DNA of 64,000 nucleotides from Clavaria fumosa (Eukaryota > Basidiomycota > Agaricomycetes > Agaricales > Clavariaceae), in the NCBI GenBank assembly GCA_951802425.1, contig OX637797.1, positions 1,116,001 to 1,180,000 of the forward strand, written 5' to 3'. Below are positions 10,218-19,923 of this stretch, piece after piece (within the stretch, counting starts at the first letter, position 1; each line of letters starts with the position of its first letter). Both the position numbers and the translations under genes were made by a program. The notes below the pieces were generated by a model. It was not told the origin of the DNA. It was given only the letters and a program-made list of their open reading frames with translations, and searched no databases.

Positions 10218-10735
10218 AGTATAATCGTCGCAAAGTCATTGTTGTTGACTGAAGATCCCATCGCGTCTAGCTCTTCTCATACTTTTGTCATGATGTTTAG
10301 GTGGGCTTTTATATCACCGTCCTCATCGCAGTGCATTGTTTGGAGCCTGTGGTGGGTATCCACCTTGAGAAGCTGACTTTTGATTGTAGCATCCCTTTGG
10401 ATTGTGGTCCACATGTTGACAACGGACATGTTTTTGATGAGCGTTGCCAGGCGGGGCGATACCGTGGTGAGCATTACATGTTGTGCACTGTAATCCTTTT
10501 GCTCATAGTCATCAATTTTTTTCTCCTTTTCTTCCAGATCCTCGTCGGTCGCTCTGGTCCCTGGGGCTTTCATCGGGATACTGTCCACAAGGGGGTAAGC
10601 GACTGGTTTTCGCACAGTTCTGTCAACGTGTCTAATCAAACCTCAGGCTCCCATAGCTGTCCAGACCTTCAACTGGTAGTCAGGCCAGTTCACTCCATCA
10701 TCACAGAGACAAGGGACAGCGATAGCGTTGCTCAT
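10218..10735 (-). pseudogene. gag: Copia gag, 5' part
   Basis: The frame starts at ATG 10735 (MSNAIAVPCLCDDGVNWPDY) about 47 bp inside the 5' LTR and has the copia Gag signature NWPDYQLKVWTAM. TGA codons break it at 10643-10645 (context AMGA-TGA-GLIRHVDRT) and 10277-10279 (TKV-TGA-EELDAMGS). At both sites an Arg fits well. The Tc1-like element interrupts it at the TA at 10216. Confidence 0.85.
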
Positions 10736-10768
10736 CAAGTTTGTAGAAGTTGATTTGGGGTGTGTAAC

Positions 10769-10781
10769 AAGTCTCATAATC
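10769..10781 (-). other. Copia primer-binding site matching the anticodon arm of elongator tRNA-Met
   Basis: The plus strand reads AAGTCTCATAATC directly against the start of the LTR at 10782. This matches the anticodon-loop region of eukaryotic elongator tRNA-Met (CAGTCTCATAATCTG in yeast), not a tRNA 3' end. The minus (sense) strand could therefore pair with an internally cleaved tRNA half, as Drosophila copia does with initiator tRNA-Met. Confidence 0.65.
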
Positions 10782-11029
10782 TGTAGAAATAACTAAAGTG
10801 ATCTTTATTAGCTCAGTCATAGTAAAGACTGTCAGTAGTAGTACCTAAAGTAATCTTTATTCTACTCCAATTGGCAGAAGATGTGAAATGCAGAATAGAA
10901 TGCGGGTTACTCACAGCTCAGTTGTAGTAAAGACTGAGCCATGAAAAAGAAAATTGTACAGCTAAAAAGAGTAATTAAATGTCCGCTTGAGTAAGCGGTT
11001 GCGTTACCGCCAGCACAGCAACAACGACA
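10782..11029 (-). repeat. Copia LTR, right copy (5' LTR of the minus-strand element), 248 bp
   Basis: It begins TGTAGAAATAAC and ends CAACAACGACA. It is followed by GACCT (11030-11034), the right copy of the target duplication. Confidence 0.95.
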
Positions 11030-12645
11030 GACCTCCTCCACTGGATGTCACAAGTCTCCCTCGAATGCATTGGCTAAGGCGGGCTCGGACACTCTTTCAA
11101 CTTCTTCACAAAGGATAACATCCGCGACATGGAGGATGCAGAAAAATTGTTGGGGTGAGCACGTAACCCCTTTCCCGCGACACCAACTATTCACCCAAAT
11201 GTCAATACACTCGCCATCCAGATATACTTCTTGCCCTTCCTGACAAAACTTGGCCTGTCGTGGTTCAGGCGTTTTGTCTGGGATATGATACCTTGGCAGG
11301 TGACACGCTCATTGGGCATCATCGTGGATGCGCTGCATGGGCTGGCAGTGGATGTTTTTGAACGCAAGACATGTCACCCTGGCAAAGGCCACGTCTCGGA
11401 CCCCGACTTCTCTGGTCATGGAAGCGATATCATGAGTGCCCTCCGTTCGCCCAGCCGCTCACCCCTACAAACCCACACCCCGCTGACTTAGTAACTTTCA
11501 TCATAGTACAAGCAAACGCCCTGACAGACGAGGCAGAGCGCCTCACAGACGATGAGGTCCTAGGCCAAGTGAGGTGTGTCGTCTCCCCTTCAGCGTGTGC
11601 AACCGCCTCACGTTGTTCTCTCCGAACAGCATGCTAATGTTGGCCGCGCGCAGCACGACGTCGTCTGCGCTCACGTGCATCCTCCACATTCTGTCCCTAC
11701 GCCCGGATGTGCAACGCAGGCTGCGCGAGAAGGTTCTCGCGGCGCGCGCATGCAGCGACGGCAGCGACCTCTCGTATGACGATTTAATGGTGTTGCCGTA
11801 CCTCGACGCCGTGGTGAAGGAAACGCTCAGGCTGTGCGCGATGTTCCCTGTATATCTCGCAGCTGCACCATAGCGCTGACCACCCCTTTCCAGATATCCG
11901 CCAGCCCCTTTCGTCCAACGATGGTTCGTTGTCACGATATTAATAGCATTCCCCGTTTATAAATTCAACCTCCTCCTGTTTTCATCACCACAGCACCCAA
12001 TCTGCAGTGACACTCCCGCTCTCCGTGCCGCTCGCAGGCGCGCCCGATGCAAGTGCACTGCATCTCCCCAAGGGCACAACCGTGACGATCGGCATCCTCG
12101 CCACGAACCGCGACCCGCTCATCTGGGGTGCGGATGCGGCAGAGTGGAAGCCAGAGCGCTGGCTCGGCAAGCGCTTTGAGGAGGTGGCGAGTGACAAGCT
12201 CCCTGGGATCTACTCTGGCATGTGAGTATTTTCTTTCCTCCTTTTGGATGGTCACTGCAGGAACATGCGTTTTTATTTATTTATTCTGATGTTGCAGGAT
12301 GACTTTCCTTGGTGGAGGCAGGTCCTGCATGTGAGCATCCCTCCCAAAATCAATGCTTTGGCGTCGCCTCTCCCATCTCATCGTCCCTTTTGTCAGCGGG
12401 TTCAGGTTCTCGCTCCTCGAAATCAGTATGCGCATCCCCAAACCCTCACTTCCAACCTTTTTGACATAACAAACAGAGATCATCCTCTCGCGGCTCCTCT
12501 CCACATTCTCCTTCTCCCCCGATGGGCGAGATTGTGTGGCTGATCATGCTTATCATGTCGCCCGTGCGCAAGGGCGAGGAGGGCGGCGTCCCGGGGCTGT
12601 TCTTGACGGTGACGGCGCTAGAGGACGCACCGAAGGGCGTTTAAG
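11030..12645 (+). pseudogene. Cytochrome P450 copy 1, 3' half (disrupted)
   Basis: P450 copy 1 resumes at GACCTCCTCCACTGG and aligns with copy 2 to its stop (GGCGTTTAA, ending 12645). Readable parts are LHWMSQVSLECIG, then FLTKLGLSWFRRFVWDMIPWQV and LTDEAERLTDDEVLGQV. The I-helix segment MLMLAARSTTSSAL, the K-helix VKETLRLCAM, PEASALHLPKGTT-type sequence, EWKPERWLGKR and heme-loop FLGGGRSC follow. It keeps a longer spacer than copy 2 after the DVFERKT segment (24 bp more). The I-helix lacks the acidic residue normally before TT. The gene is dead because its 5' half lies beyond the retrotransposon. Confidence 0.85.
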
Positions 12646-12992
12646 CAGTCCCGTCATCCTCAGGTGCGATTTTTCTTTTTGAGAATAGGTGTCGCGTGTC
12701 GCTGCTGGAGAGGTGTTTCTTCCGCAAGGGAAGGTTGCGTATATGGAGTATTGTAGTCAACCCTACCAGAATTAATTCGAAAGTCCTCCACAATGGTGAA
12801 AATCACGACATTGTGTTAGAGAGGTGGTTCGGCAAGAGAGTCGCTTCCTATACTACTAGTACAATGTATTTTGTGCATTGAGACAAAAAGCGCACACTTG
12901 GATACGAACTCTTCTGCGCAGTTCTCCTTTTTTTTCCATAACCACCGCATCTTCCACAACCACCACACCAGCCACAGCTCTTCGCCACTCGT

Positions 12993-13299
12993 GGAACCGT
13001 GACGATCGGCATCCTCACTATGAACACGTGAACCGCGACCGCTCATCTGGGCGGCGGCCCCTCAAAATCAGTATGCTCCTCACCAACCCCTTCCAAATGT
13101 TTTTGAATTATTACTGCAATAGACAAAAAACAAGGCAAACAAAGATCTTCCTATTGTGGCTCCTCTCCACGTTCCCCAGCAGGCAAGGTCATGTAGCTGA
13201 AGCACGATTATCTCAGAGCTTGTGCGCCAGGATGAGGAGGGCGGACTTCCGCTGCCATTGACGGTGACAGCGCTCGAGGACACGCCGAAGGGCGTTTGA
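12993..13299 (+). pseudogene. Cytochrome P450 copy 3, degraded 3' fragment
   Basis: Nucleotide similarity to the last exons of copies 1 and 2 starts at the GTGACGATCGGCATCCTC block and jumps past the heme loop to the CTCAAAATCAGTA exon end. It continues through an intron-like AT-rich stretch to CTCCTCTCCACGTTC and ends at GACACGCCGAAGGGCGTTTGA. The heme-binding loop is deleted and frames are broken. It shows that the array once had at least three members. Confidence 0.75.
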
Positions 13300-14459
13300 A
13301 TGCCCCTCCGCCCCAAGCGAGTGGAACTGAACAAGCCCACAGGAAACCGGACCCAATCTCACAGCTCATCGACAAAGCATTTGGTGCTGTGAGACGGCAC
13401 TTGAGACCTTCCCAACATTACAGTAAACGGGGCCAAATCGACCACCTACCTTACCGCCGAGTGGGCTCTCTCGCAGCGCGTATCGCATCAGATTGGCTCC
13501 GCGACGATGCGTTTCTGAACAGCATGCATCGTCGTAGTCAAAGATCGAGGCTAGACGCTGTGCTTCTATAAACTCAATTGATACATCAAACCTCAAAGGA
13601 GGAAGGCCGGAAAGACACTCTGTTGTGGTCCACAATGTATTCTCCAGGAGGTAGCAGGTATGCCGCAAGTCGGATGCATATGATACTCTCGTCAGCGATT
13701 GTTGACTACATGCGTAGGGAATGGAATGGTGGATGGAATACTTCGCCATCGCACTCGTGGCAATTTACAACATCATCATCATCCCGAGCTTTGTGCTCTT
13801 GACGTTGTCTGGCGTTCCTGCTGCGTTGGCTCCATGAGCCAGCGCAACTGAAGCATGCTCCATGGCAGGTTGCACCGGTTAAAACCCATTCGAGCCGCTA
13901 CTACCAGTACCAAAGTCGCTCGTGAAGGATCGAAGCAGTGCAAAAAGCGGTAAAAACAACTCGTGCTCCGGCTTCATGGGGTTTCTATCCTCTTGCACTC
14001 GTGCTTGCGCATTGCATACCTTGGGGATTATCTGTGGACATTCTGATCCATGTTAGCTTCTGTCACACTAACTGTGCGCTGACTTGGAGCGTCGAGGTTC
14101 GGTGTGCAACTCGGGCGATGCCCCCCTCGGCTTTCCAACAGAACTCCCTTGTGCCGTCTTGGTCAGGTCATCTCTGCCACAGTTCTCGGATGAGCATTCC
14201 GAGTTCCAAGCCATTCTCGAGCCAAGAATTGATTATCCGAGCCTAACGGATACAATGCCGGATTACTTGCCATGAGCTCAACCCAGAATTCTTGACGACA
14301 TGCCGGGCGCAGGCCAACGAAACATGGTCTGCCTCACCTCTGCCGAATCGGAAGAACCATTCCTCTGGAGTTATGCTATAAGCTTTCGGTAATGCTCTCG
14401 GAGACGTCGCCTCACCTCGGAGCCCAGTTAAAATATCTTCTGCATGACTGCAAAGGCAA
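13300..14459. other. No gene supported
   Basis: Several short frames up to about 127 codons on either strand, none with a recognisable motif or convincing splice structure. Confidence 0.4.
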
Positions 14460-14529
14460 TCGTAGGTGCCTCACGTGGTCCCCGCATCCGAAGCCTATTC
14501 GATGACTGTTAGCTGATGACGAAGGGGTG

Positions 14530-14537
14530 GGTATAAG
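14530..14537 (+). promoter_or_regulatory. TATA box of P450 copy 2
   Basis: GGTATAAG about 50 bp upstream of the ATG at 14584, in a promoter block (14460-14583) shared with copy 1. Confidence 0.55.
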
Positions 14538-14583
14538 GGACGAGACGAACTGTAGACGAGTCTTTCAAATCCCTCGAACCGAA

Positions 14584-17022
14584 ATGTTCCGTCTTGCACT
14601 TGAGATTATCTGTGTCTGCATTGCCTTTTGGATCCTGAGTACCCTTGGCAAGCGACTCTTCATCCAGTCCCCATTACACCATGTACCTGGTCCTTCTAGG
14701 GGGTCATATCTCTGGGGTCTGTTCGCTCATTCTTGGCTGGCAGAGCACCGTTGACATTGCGGTAACTTTCTCTAGGTAATCTTCCACAATTCTATTCCCG
14801 CCAGCATGGACGCACATGGCAAATGTCAATGGTTGAAAGATACGGCCGGATATTCAAACTTCATGGTGTCTTTGGTGTAGGTTTTGTCTTCACTCGAATG
14901 CGCATCTTCTGAGGCTGCTTTGAATAGGATGAACAATTGTACATCACCGACCCTAAAGCCCTATATCATGTCCTCATCAAGGATCAGGCAGCGTACGAAC
15001 CCCCTACCCGGACAATTGAGTGAATAATGCCTCAGGATGCCCTCTGCACCTTCCACCTGACCAAGCCACATAGGTCCAACAAACTTCTTTTCGGTAATGG
15101 TCTGCTTGCTGCCGTGGGTACGTGCATCTGCAGCACTTGACTAAATAACGCGTATTCTAAAGTGTATCCCTCAGGTCACCGCCATAAGAGGCAGCGCAAA
15201 GTCCTCAATCCGGCCTTCTCGATTGCGCAGATGAAGGCCCTCACTCCGATCTTCCACAACATCGCTAACGAGGTGTGTCCGTTTCGCACATTGGCGCCTG
15301 CTAAGTGCACGGAGGGTTGACCCCTTCGCTCCGCTATCAGCTCGGCGATGTCCTTTCCGCGCGGATAAAGTATGGTTCACAGGATGTTGACCTCCTCCAC
15401 TGGATGTCACAAGTCTCCCTCGAATGCATTGCCCAAGGCGGGCTCGGACACTCTTTCGACATCTTTACAAAAGATAATATCCGCGACATGGATGATGCAG
15501 TTAAACTGTTGGGGTAACCCATTCCCTTGATACCAGCTACAATATTTACTCAAAGGTTGACGGTCTGTCACCACCAGAAGATGTCTCAATAGACTCGCCA
15601 TCCCGATATACTTCTTGCCCTTCCTGACGAAACTCGGCCCGTCGTGGTTCAGGCGTTTTGTCTGGAACATGATACCTTGGCAGGTCACACGCTCGTTGGG
15701 CATCGCCGCAGGCATGATGCATGGGTTGGCAGTAGATATCTTTGAGCGCAAGACCTCGGTACCTGACTTCTCTGGTCACGGAAACGATATCATGAGTGCC
15801 CTCTGTTCGCCCAGCCGCTCACCCTGACAGATGCACGCCCCACTGACTGAGCAACTCCCGTCATAGTGCAAGCCAACGCCCTGACAGACGAGGCAGAGCG
15901 CCTCACAGACGATGAGGTCCTGGGCCAAGTAAAGTGCGCCTTCTCCCGCCTCCCCGCCCCCCTCAGCGTTCGCAAACGCCTCACTTCGTTCTCTTCGAAC
16001 AGCACGCTGATATTGGCCGCACGCGGCACGACGTCGTCTGCGCTCGCGCGCATCCTCCACATGCTGTCCCTGCACCCGGACGTGCAGCGCAGGATGCGCG
16101 AGGAGGTTCTCGCGGCGCGCGCACGCTGCGACGGCGGCGACGACCTCTCGTACGACGACCTGATGGCGCTGCCGTACTTCGACGCCGTGGTGAAGGAAAC
16201 GCTCAGGCTGTGCGCGATGTCCCCCCGTATATCTCGCAGCTGCGCCGTCATACTGACTGCCCCCCTTCAGACACGCACCCTTCACCTTCGTCCAAAGATG
16301 GTTCGTCGTCACGACTTTAGTATTCCCCGTTTCATAACTTTTAACTTCCCTTCTCTTCTTTCGTCACCACAGCACCCAATCCGCAGTGACGCTCCCGCTC
16401 TCCGCACCGCTCCCAGGCGCGCCCGAGGCAAGTGCACTGCATCTCCCCAAGGGTACGACCGTGACGATCGGCATCCTCGCCGTGAACCGCGACCCGCTCA
16501 TCTGGGGCGCGGACGCGGCGGAGTGGAAGCCGGAGCGCTGGCTTGGCAAGCGCATTGAGGAGGTGGTGGGCGACAAGCTCCCTGGGATCTACTCTGGCAT
16601 GTGAGCTCTTTGTTTTTTTGTTTTGGATGAATCTCTATGGTCACTGAGGAAACTTGAACGCTGAAAAATTGATGTTACAGGATGACATTCCTTGGTGGAG
16701 GCAGGTCCTGCATGTGAGCTTCCCTGCCAGCATGAACGCTTGGACGTCGTCCTGACCTCTTTCATCAGCGGATTCAAGTTCTCGCTCCTCGAAATCAGTA
16801 CGCGCGTCCCAGGAACCCCACTCCTGTACGTTTCTGACATGAAATAAACGAATAGAGATCATCCTCTCGCGGCTCCTGTCCACGTTCTCCTTCTCCCCAG
16901 CGGGTGAGATCGTGTGGCAGAGCACGGTTATCGCGTCGCCCGCGCGCAAGGGCGAGGAGGGCGGCGTCCCGGGGCTGTTGTTGAGGGTGACCGCGCTCGG
17001 AGACGCGCCGAAGGGCGTTTGA
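14584..17022 (+). CDS. Cytochrome P450 monooxygenase (copy 2, apparently intact)
   Basis: This is a membrane-anchored P450 with about a dozen exons that can be spliced in frame from ATG to stop. In order: hydrophobic anchor (MFRLALEIICVCIAFWILST), VPGPSRGSYLWG joined to NLPQFYSRQHG, YGRIFKLHGVFG, DEQLYITDPKALYHVL, C-helix HRHKRQRKVLNPAFS. Then LLHWMSQVSLECIAQGGLG, FLTKLGPSWFRRFVWNMIP, I-helix LILAARGTTSSAL, K-helix ETLR, EWKPERW, and heme loop FLGGGRSC spliced to IGFKFSLLEI. It ends VTALGDAPKGV. The heme cysteine and ExxR are present. The I-helix has AARGTT instead of the usual AGxDTT/AGxETT, so the acidic oxygen-activation residue is missing. Such enzymes sit in the ER and oxidise small molecules; substrate and CYP family were not assigned. 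Confidence 0.85.
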
Positions 17023-17341
17023 GCGGTCCCTACCCCTCCCCCGGGTGCGACTTTCTTTTGAGAATTGGTGGCGCGTGCCGTGCTTGAGGGGAAAGGGGGG
17101 CATTTCTTGCAGAAGAGATGATTGCGTATGGGAATGTATTGTAGTCTACCCACATGAAATAATTCAAAGGTCGCTCCCTCTGCCAATTATTGTGCCGGAG
17201 ATGGTTGACAAATGTACTTTTTTCTTAGACGGAGAGGTGGTTTGGCAAACAATGCTCACACAGGCATATAACAAGAGAGATGGGCGGAGGAAACGGGAAA
17301 CGGTCAGTTGGCGTCGTGTGGTGTCCTCCAAATGCACAGTA

Positions 17342-18618
17342 CTACTCCTTCCATGGATATCCGAACTTGCCCTGGTCCTTTCTCCGCCAGAGCTTCTTCC
17401 TAGACGATGTGTTTCCGCGACGTGAGAAAAGAGCACACGTGGGCGGAGGATACGCACTTTTTGTTCGTGGGGATGTGCTCGACGTACACCTCGACGCAGT
17501 TCTCCACCTTGAACTGGCGGATGAAGCGGGGGTCCCTGTTGGGGAGGGGACGTCACATCATAACACATCAATAGAATGGGCGTGGACGGGGAGAAAACGC
17601 GCGTCCAAGTCCAAAGCCAGGACAAAAGAAGAAAAGAGAAAGAGAACGCACCAGAGCTCGCTGGCGATGCCGAGGTCTTTGCAGCACCGCATGAGCGCGT
17701 TGCTCTTGCAGGCCTCGGTCGCGGTAGGCACGCCCGACGGGTCAAAGTACTCCTGCTCGCCACGCGCGATCGCCACGAGTCTGCGTGTGGATGATTCGGG
17801 CGAGTATGTTGTCGTTCATTTGTTCGTTAGGCGGCCCGTGTGGGCGTGGGCGTAAGCGAGGGTGAGGGTGAACAGGGGTTCCTGAATGGGATTCTTCATC
17901 TTCACACGCGGCAGACATGCGGAGTGGGGCGGTGGGGGACACGTTACCTGCCATGGCACACGAGCGCATACTCGCGCGAGACGATCTTGGGGCCGACGTT
18001 CGTCTCGCTGCGCGGTGCGAGCCCCCACCCACCCGGGCCGAACGCGCGGTTCAGCACGCGCCGGTACTTGATCTCCGGGAGGTAGATCATCCCGTCTGCG
18101 AGAAGAAGAAGAATGAGGAAAAGAACGAGGAATGAAATAGAAGAATGAGAACGAGACGTGGGGAATAAGTGCGAACGCAATGGGAACGCACCGGGCTTCA
18201 TCTCGATGTCTTGCGGGTCGACCGGTGCGAGGAGTATGTCCGCGATGTGCTGCGGGAACGGCTGTGAGGAGAGGCCGTGGTAGCTCTTTGACCAGTCGGT
18301 TGTGCTTGGGCTCGGGCCCTTGCCGAGTGCAGCACCGTTTAGGTCGCACTCGGGCGCGGCGGAGGCGGAGGATGCGGAGGGTATGGCGGATTTGGGTTCA
18401 TTGGTTGTGTTGGCCGTGCTGGTGCTGTTGGTCGTGCTGTTGCTGGTGCTAGCGAAGGCGATACCGACACGTGTGAATCTGGCTGGAGCGAGGGCTGTTT
18501 GACGCGTCGATAGCAGCGTAGTCGCTGCCGTCCTTGCCGAGCAGTAAGTTCTGGACGATGTCGACAGAGTGGGGTGCGCGAGCACTAACCGCCACTGACG
18601 CGCGAAGGCTCTGGCCAT
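17342..18618 (-). CDS. MGM101: Mitochondrial genome maintenance protein Mgm101
   Basis: Five exons (18618-18192, 18095-17948, 17780-17652, 17535-17458, 17399-17342) give 279 residues. Mgm101 is a Rad52-related single-strand annealing protein of the mitochondrial nucleoid, needed for mtDNA repair and inheritance. The first roughly 100 residues are Arg/Ser/Thr-rich and presequence-like. The conserved core then begins at [14 protein letters not shown] and runs through [50 protein letters not shown] and [11 protein letters not shown]. It ends [17 protein letters not shown], as in yeast. SPC19 lies divergent with about 510 bp between the starts. Length and motifs fit the family well. Confidence 0.93.
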
Positions 18619-19130
18619 GGTCGTGGTCGTTGTTGGCCTCTCCTTTTTTTTGTTGAGCGTTGAGAACGCGTTGTAGAACCAAACAAACGTAAAGCTCGCG
18701 TGACTATAAAAATTTAGAATTTCTTAATCGCGTTTCTTTCCAAGTGTCCGTTCGTTCCAACCGCTCGAGGCGTTATAGCCATTGGCAATGAGCGATTCTA
18801 TATTTCTCAGGTTGGCGGAGCACGGGATTCCTTAGATGGGGTCCTCACTAGAACGAGCGCTTCTTGTTCCGCACTCTTCATCCAGTGGTTGAGCTGAGTC
18901 CGCTTCGTGCGTTGATTCGCTCACCTTGGGTGGAAACGGACGAGGAGCGCGGCGTCATATTCCTGTGCTTTCCGTATAGACGTCTTTTCGAAGATGTCAG
19001 CTACTATGTGGCCATGACGGTTAGGCCAAACCATGACGCAGACAAGAGAAATATTACCAGTGTTGTTAGCGTCGTAGAAAACACCGAATGTTGCAATCTT
19101 AGCGCGTCTGCTCGCCCCTTACACACATCA

Positions 19131-19890
19131 ATGTCTCGTCCTTCAATACGTCCAAAGGCGCGCGAGTCCATCTTCGCTGCTGGACCAAGCCAAAGTCAGG
19201 TCGTGTGTCCCCCCAATCTTATCGATTGCGTTGTTGCAATGGAGGATTGTTGCGAAGAGGTCAGTCGTTTGAAATGACATCTCCTCTACTATTCACGGCG
19301 CGTCCTGTTTCTAGGCTCAGGCAGCTGAGGAGCTTCTGCGAGCAGGGACCTCCGATCTCCCACGTATATGTCGCGTACTTGCCAGCGACAAGGTGCGTCG
19401 ACACGCTCGTCCCTTTTCTAATTTCAGCAGATCTTTGATTCGTTCAGGTATTCCTCCTCGTGAACGAGTCAACCATTGGACGATACAAAGCGGACCTCGC
19501 GGGAGAGATTGAGCCGCAGATCAATGAGCTCCTCGAGCGCGCGGACAGGGGTTTGCGAGCCCTGGAGAAGCAGCAGAGTCAATTACAAACCAAGGTCGCT
19601 TGCTGACTCGGATGGGATCGAGCCTGATACACATACATACATCGTCGTCCACCAGGTCGAAGCGGCCAAGTCCCGGCCGGTCCGCTTTCCATCCGGCCCC
19701 ACTGCGGCCAGTAAATCGGAGGCTCGGCGATTGCTGATGTTGAAGCGACAGCGAGAAAGATTAGAAGAGGAGGTCACCGCGTTAGAGCGGGAGGCGGACG
19801 AACTGGTAATTATTAAGATCGTATTCAATATTCCATAAAGTCTAAATAAACCCGTGTTATACACAGGAGCGCAGAGTTCTTGGTGTTTAA
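19131..19890 (+). CDS. SPC19: DASH complex subunit Spc19
   Basis: Five exons (19131-19259, 19315-19392, 19448-19594, 19656-19805, 19867-19890), all phase 0, encode 175 residues. Spc19 belongs to the fungal DASH/Dam1 ring that couples kinetochores to microtubule plus ends. The family pattern is visible. PPNLIDCVVAMEDCCEEAQ is followed by AEELLRAGTSDLPRICRVLA, then DKVFLLVNESTIGRYKADLA and EIEPQINELLERADRGLRAL. A basic coiled coil (RRLLMLKRQRERLEEEVTAL) completes it. The start was chosen as the first ATG before the conserved block. The 3' end faces the gephyrin-type gene, leaving 33 bp between stop codons. Confidence 0.85.
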
Positions 19891-19923
19891 CGTTAATACG
19901 TCCCGTTCCACATCGTACACGGA

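Larger units (their letters stand above)
4776..11029 (-). mobile_element. Complete Ty1/copia LTR retrotransposon inserted in P450 copy 1
   Basis: This is a full-length element on the minus strand with both LTRs, a primer-binding site, gag, pol and a polypurine tract, flanked by the 5-bp duplication GACCT. Without the nested Tc1-like element (8620-10215 plus one TA) it would be about 4.66 kb. LTR divergence of roughly 4-5% suggests insertion is not very recent. Gag and pol both carry premature stops, so it is not autonomous now. Confidence 0.95.

Noticed and set aside
13366..13749. 127-codon minus-strand frame between P450 copies
   Set aside because: No recognisable motif, no splice partners, and surrounding DNA is degenerate.
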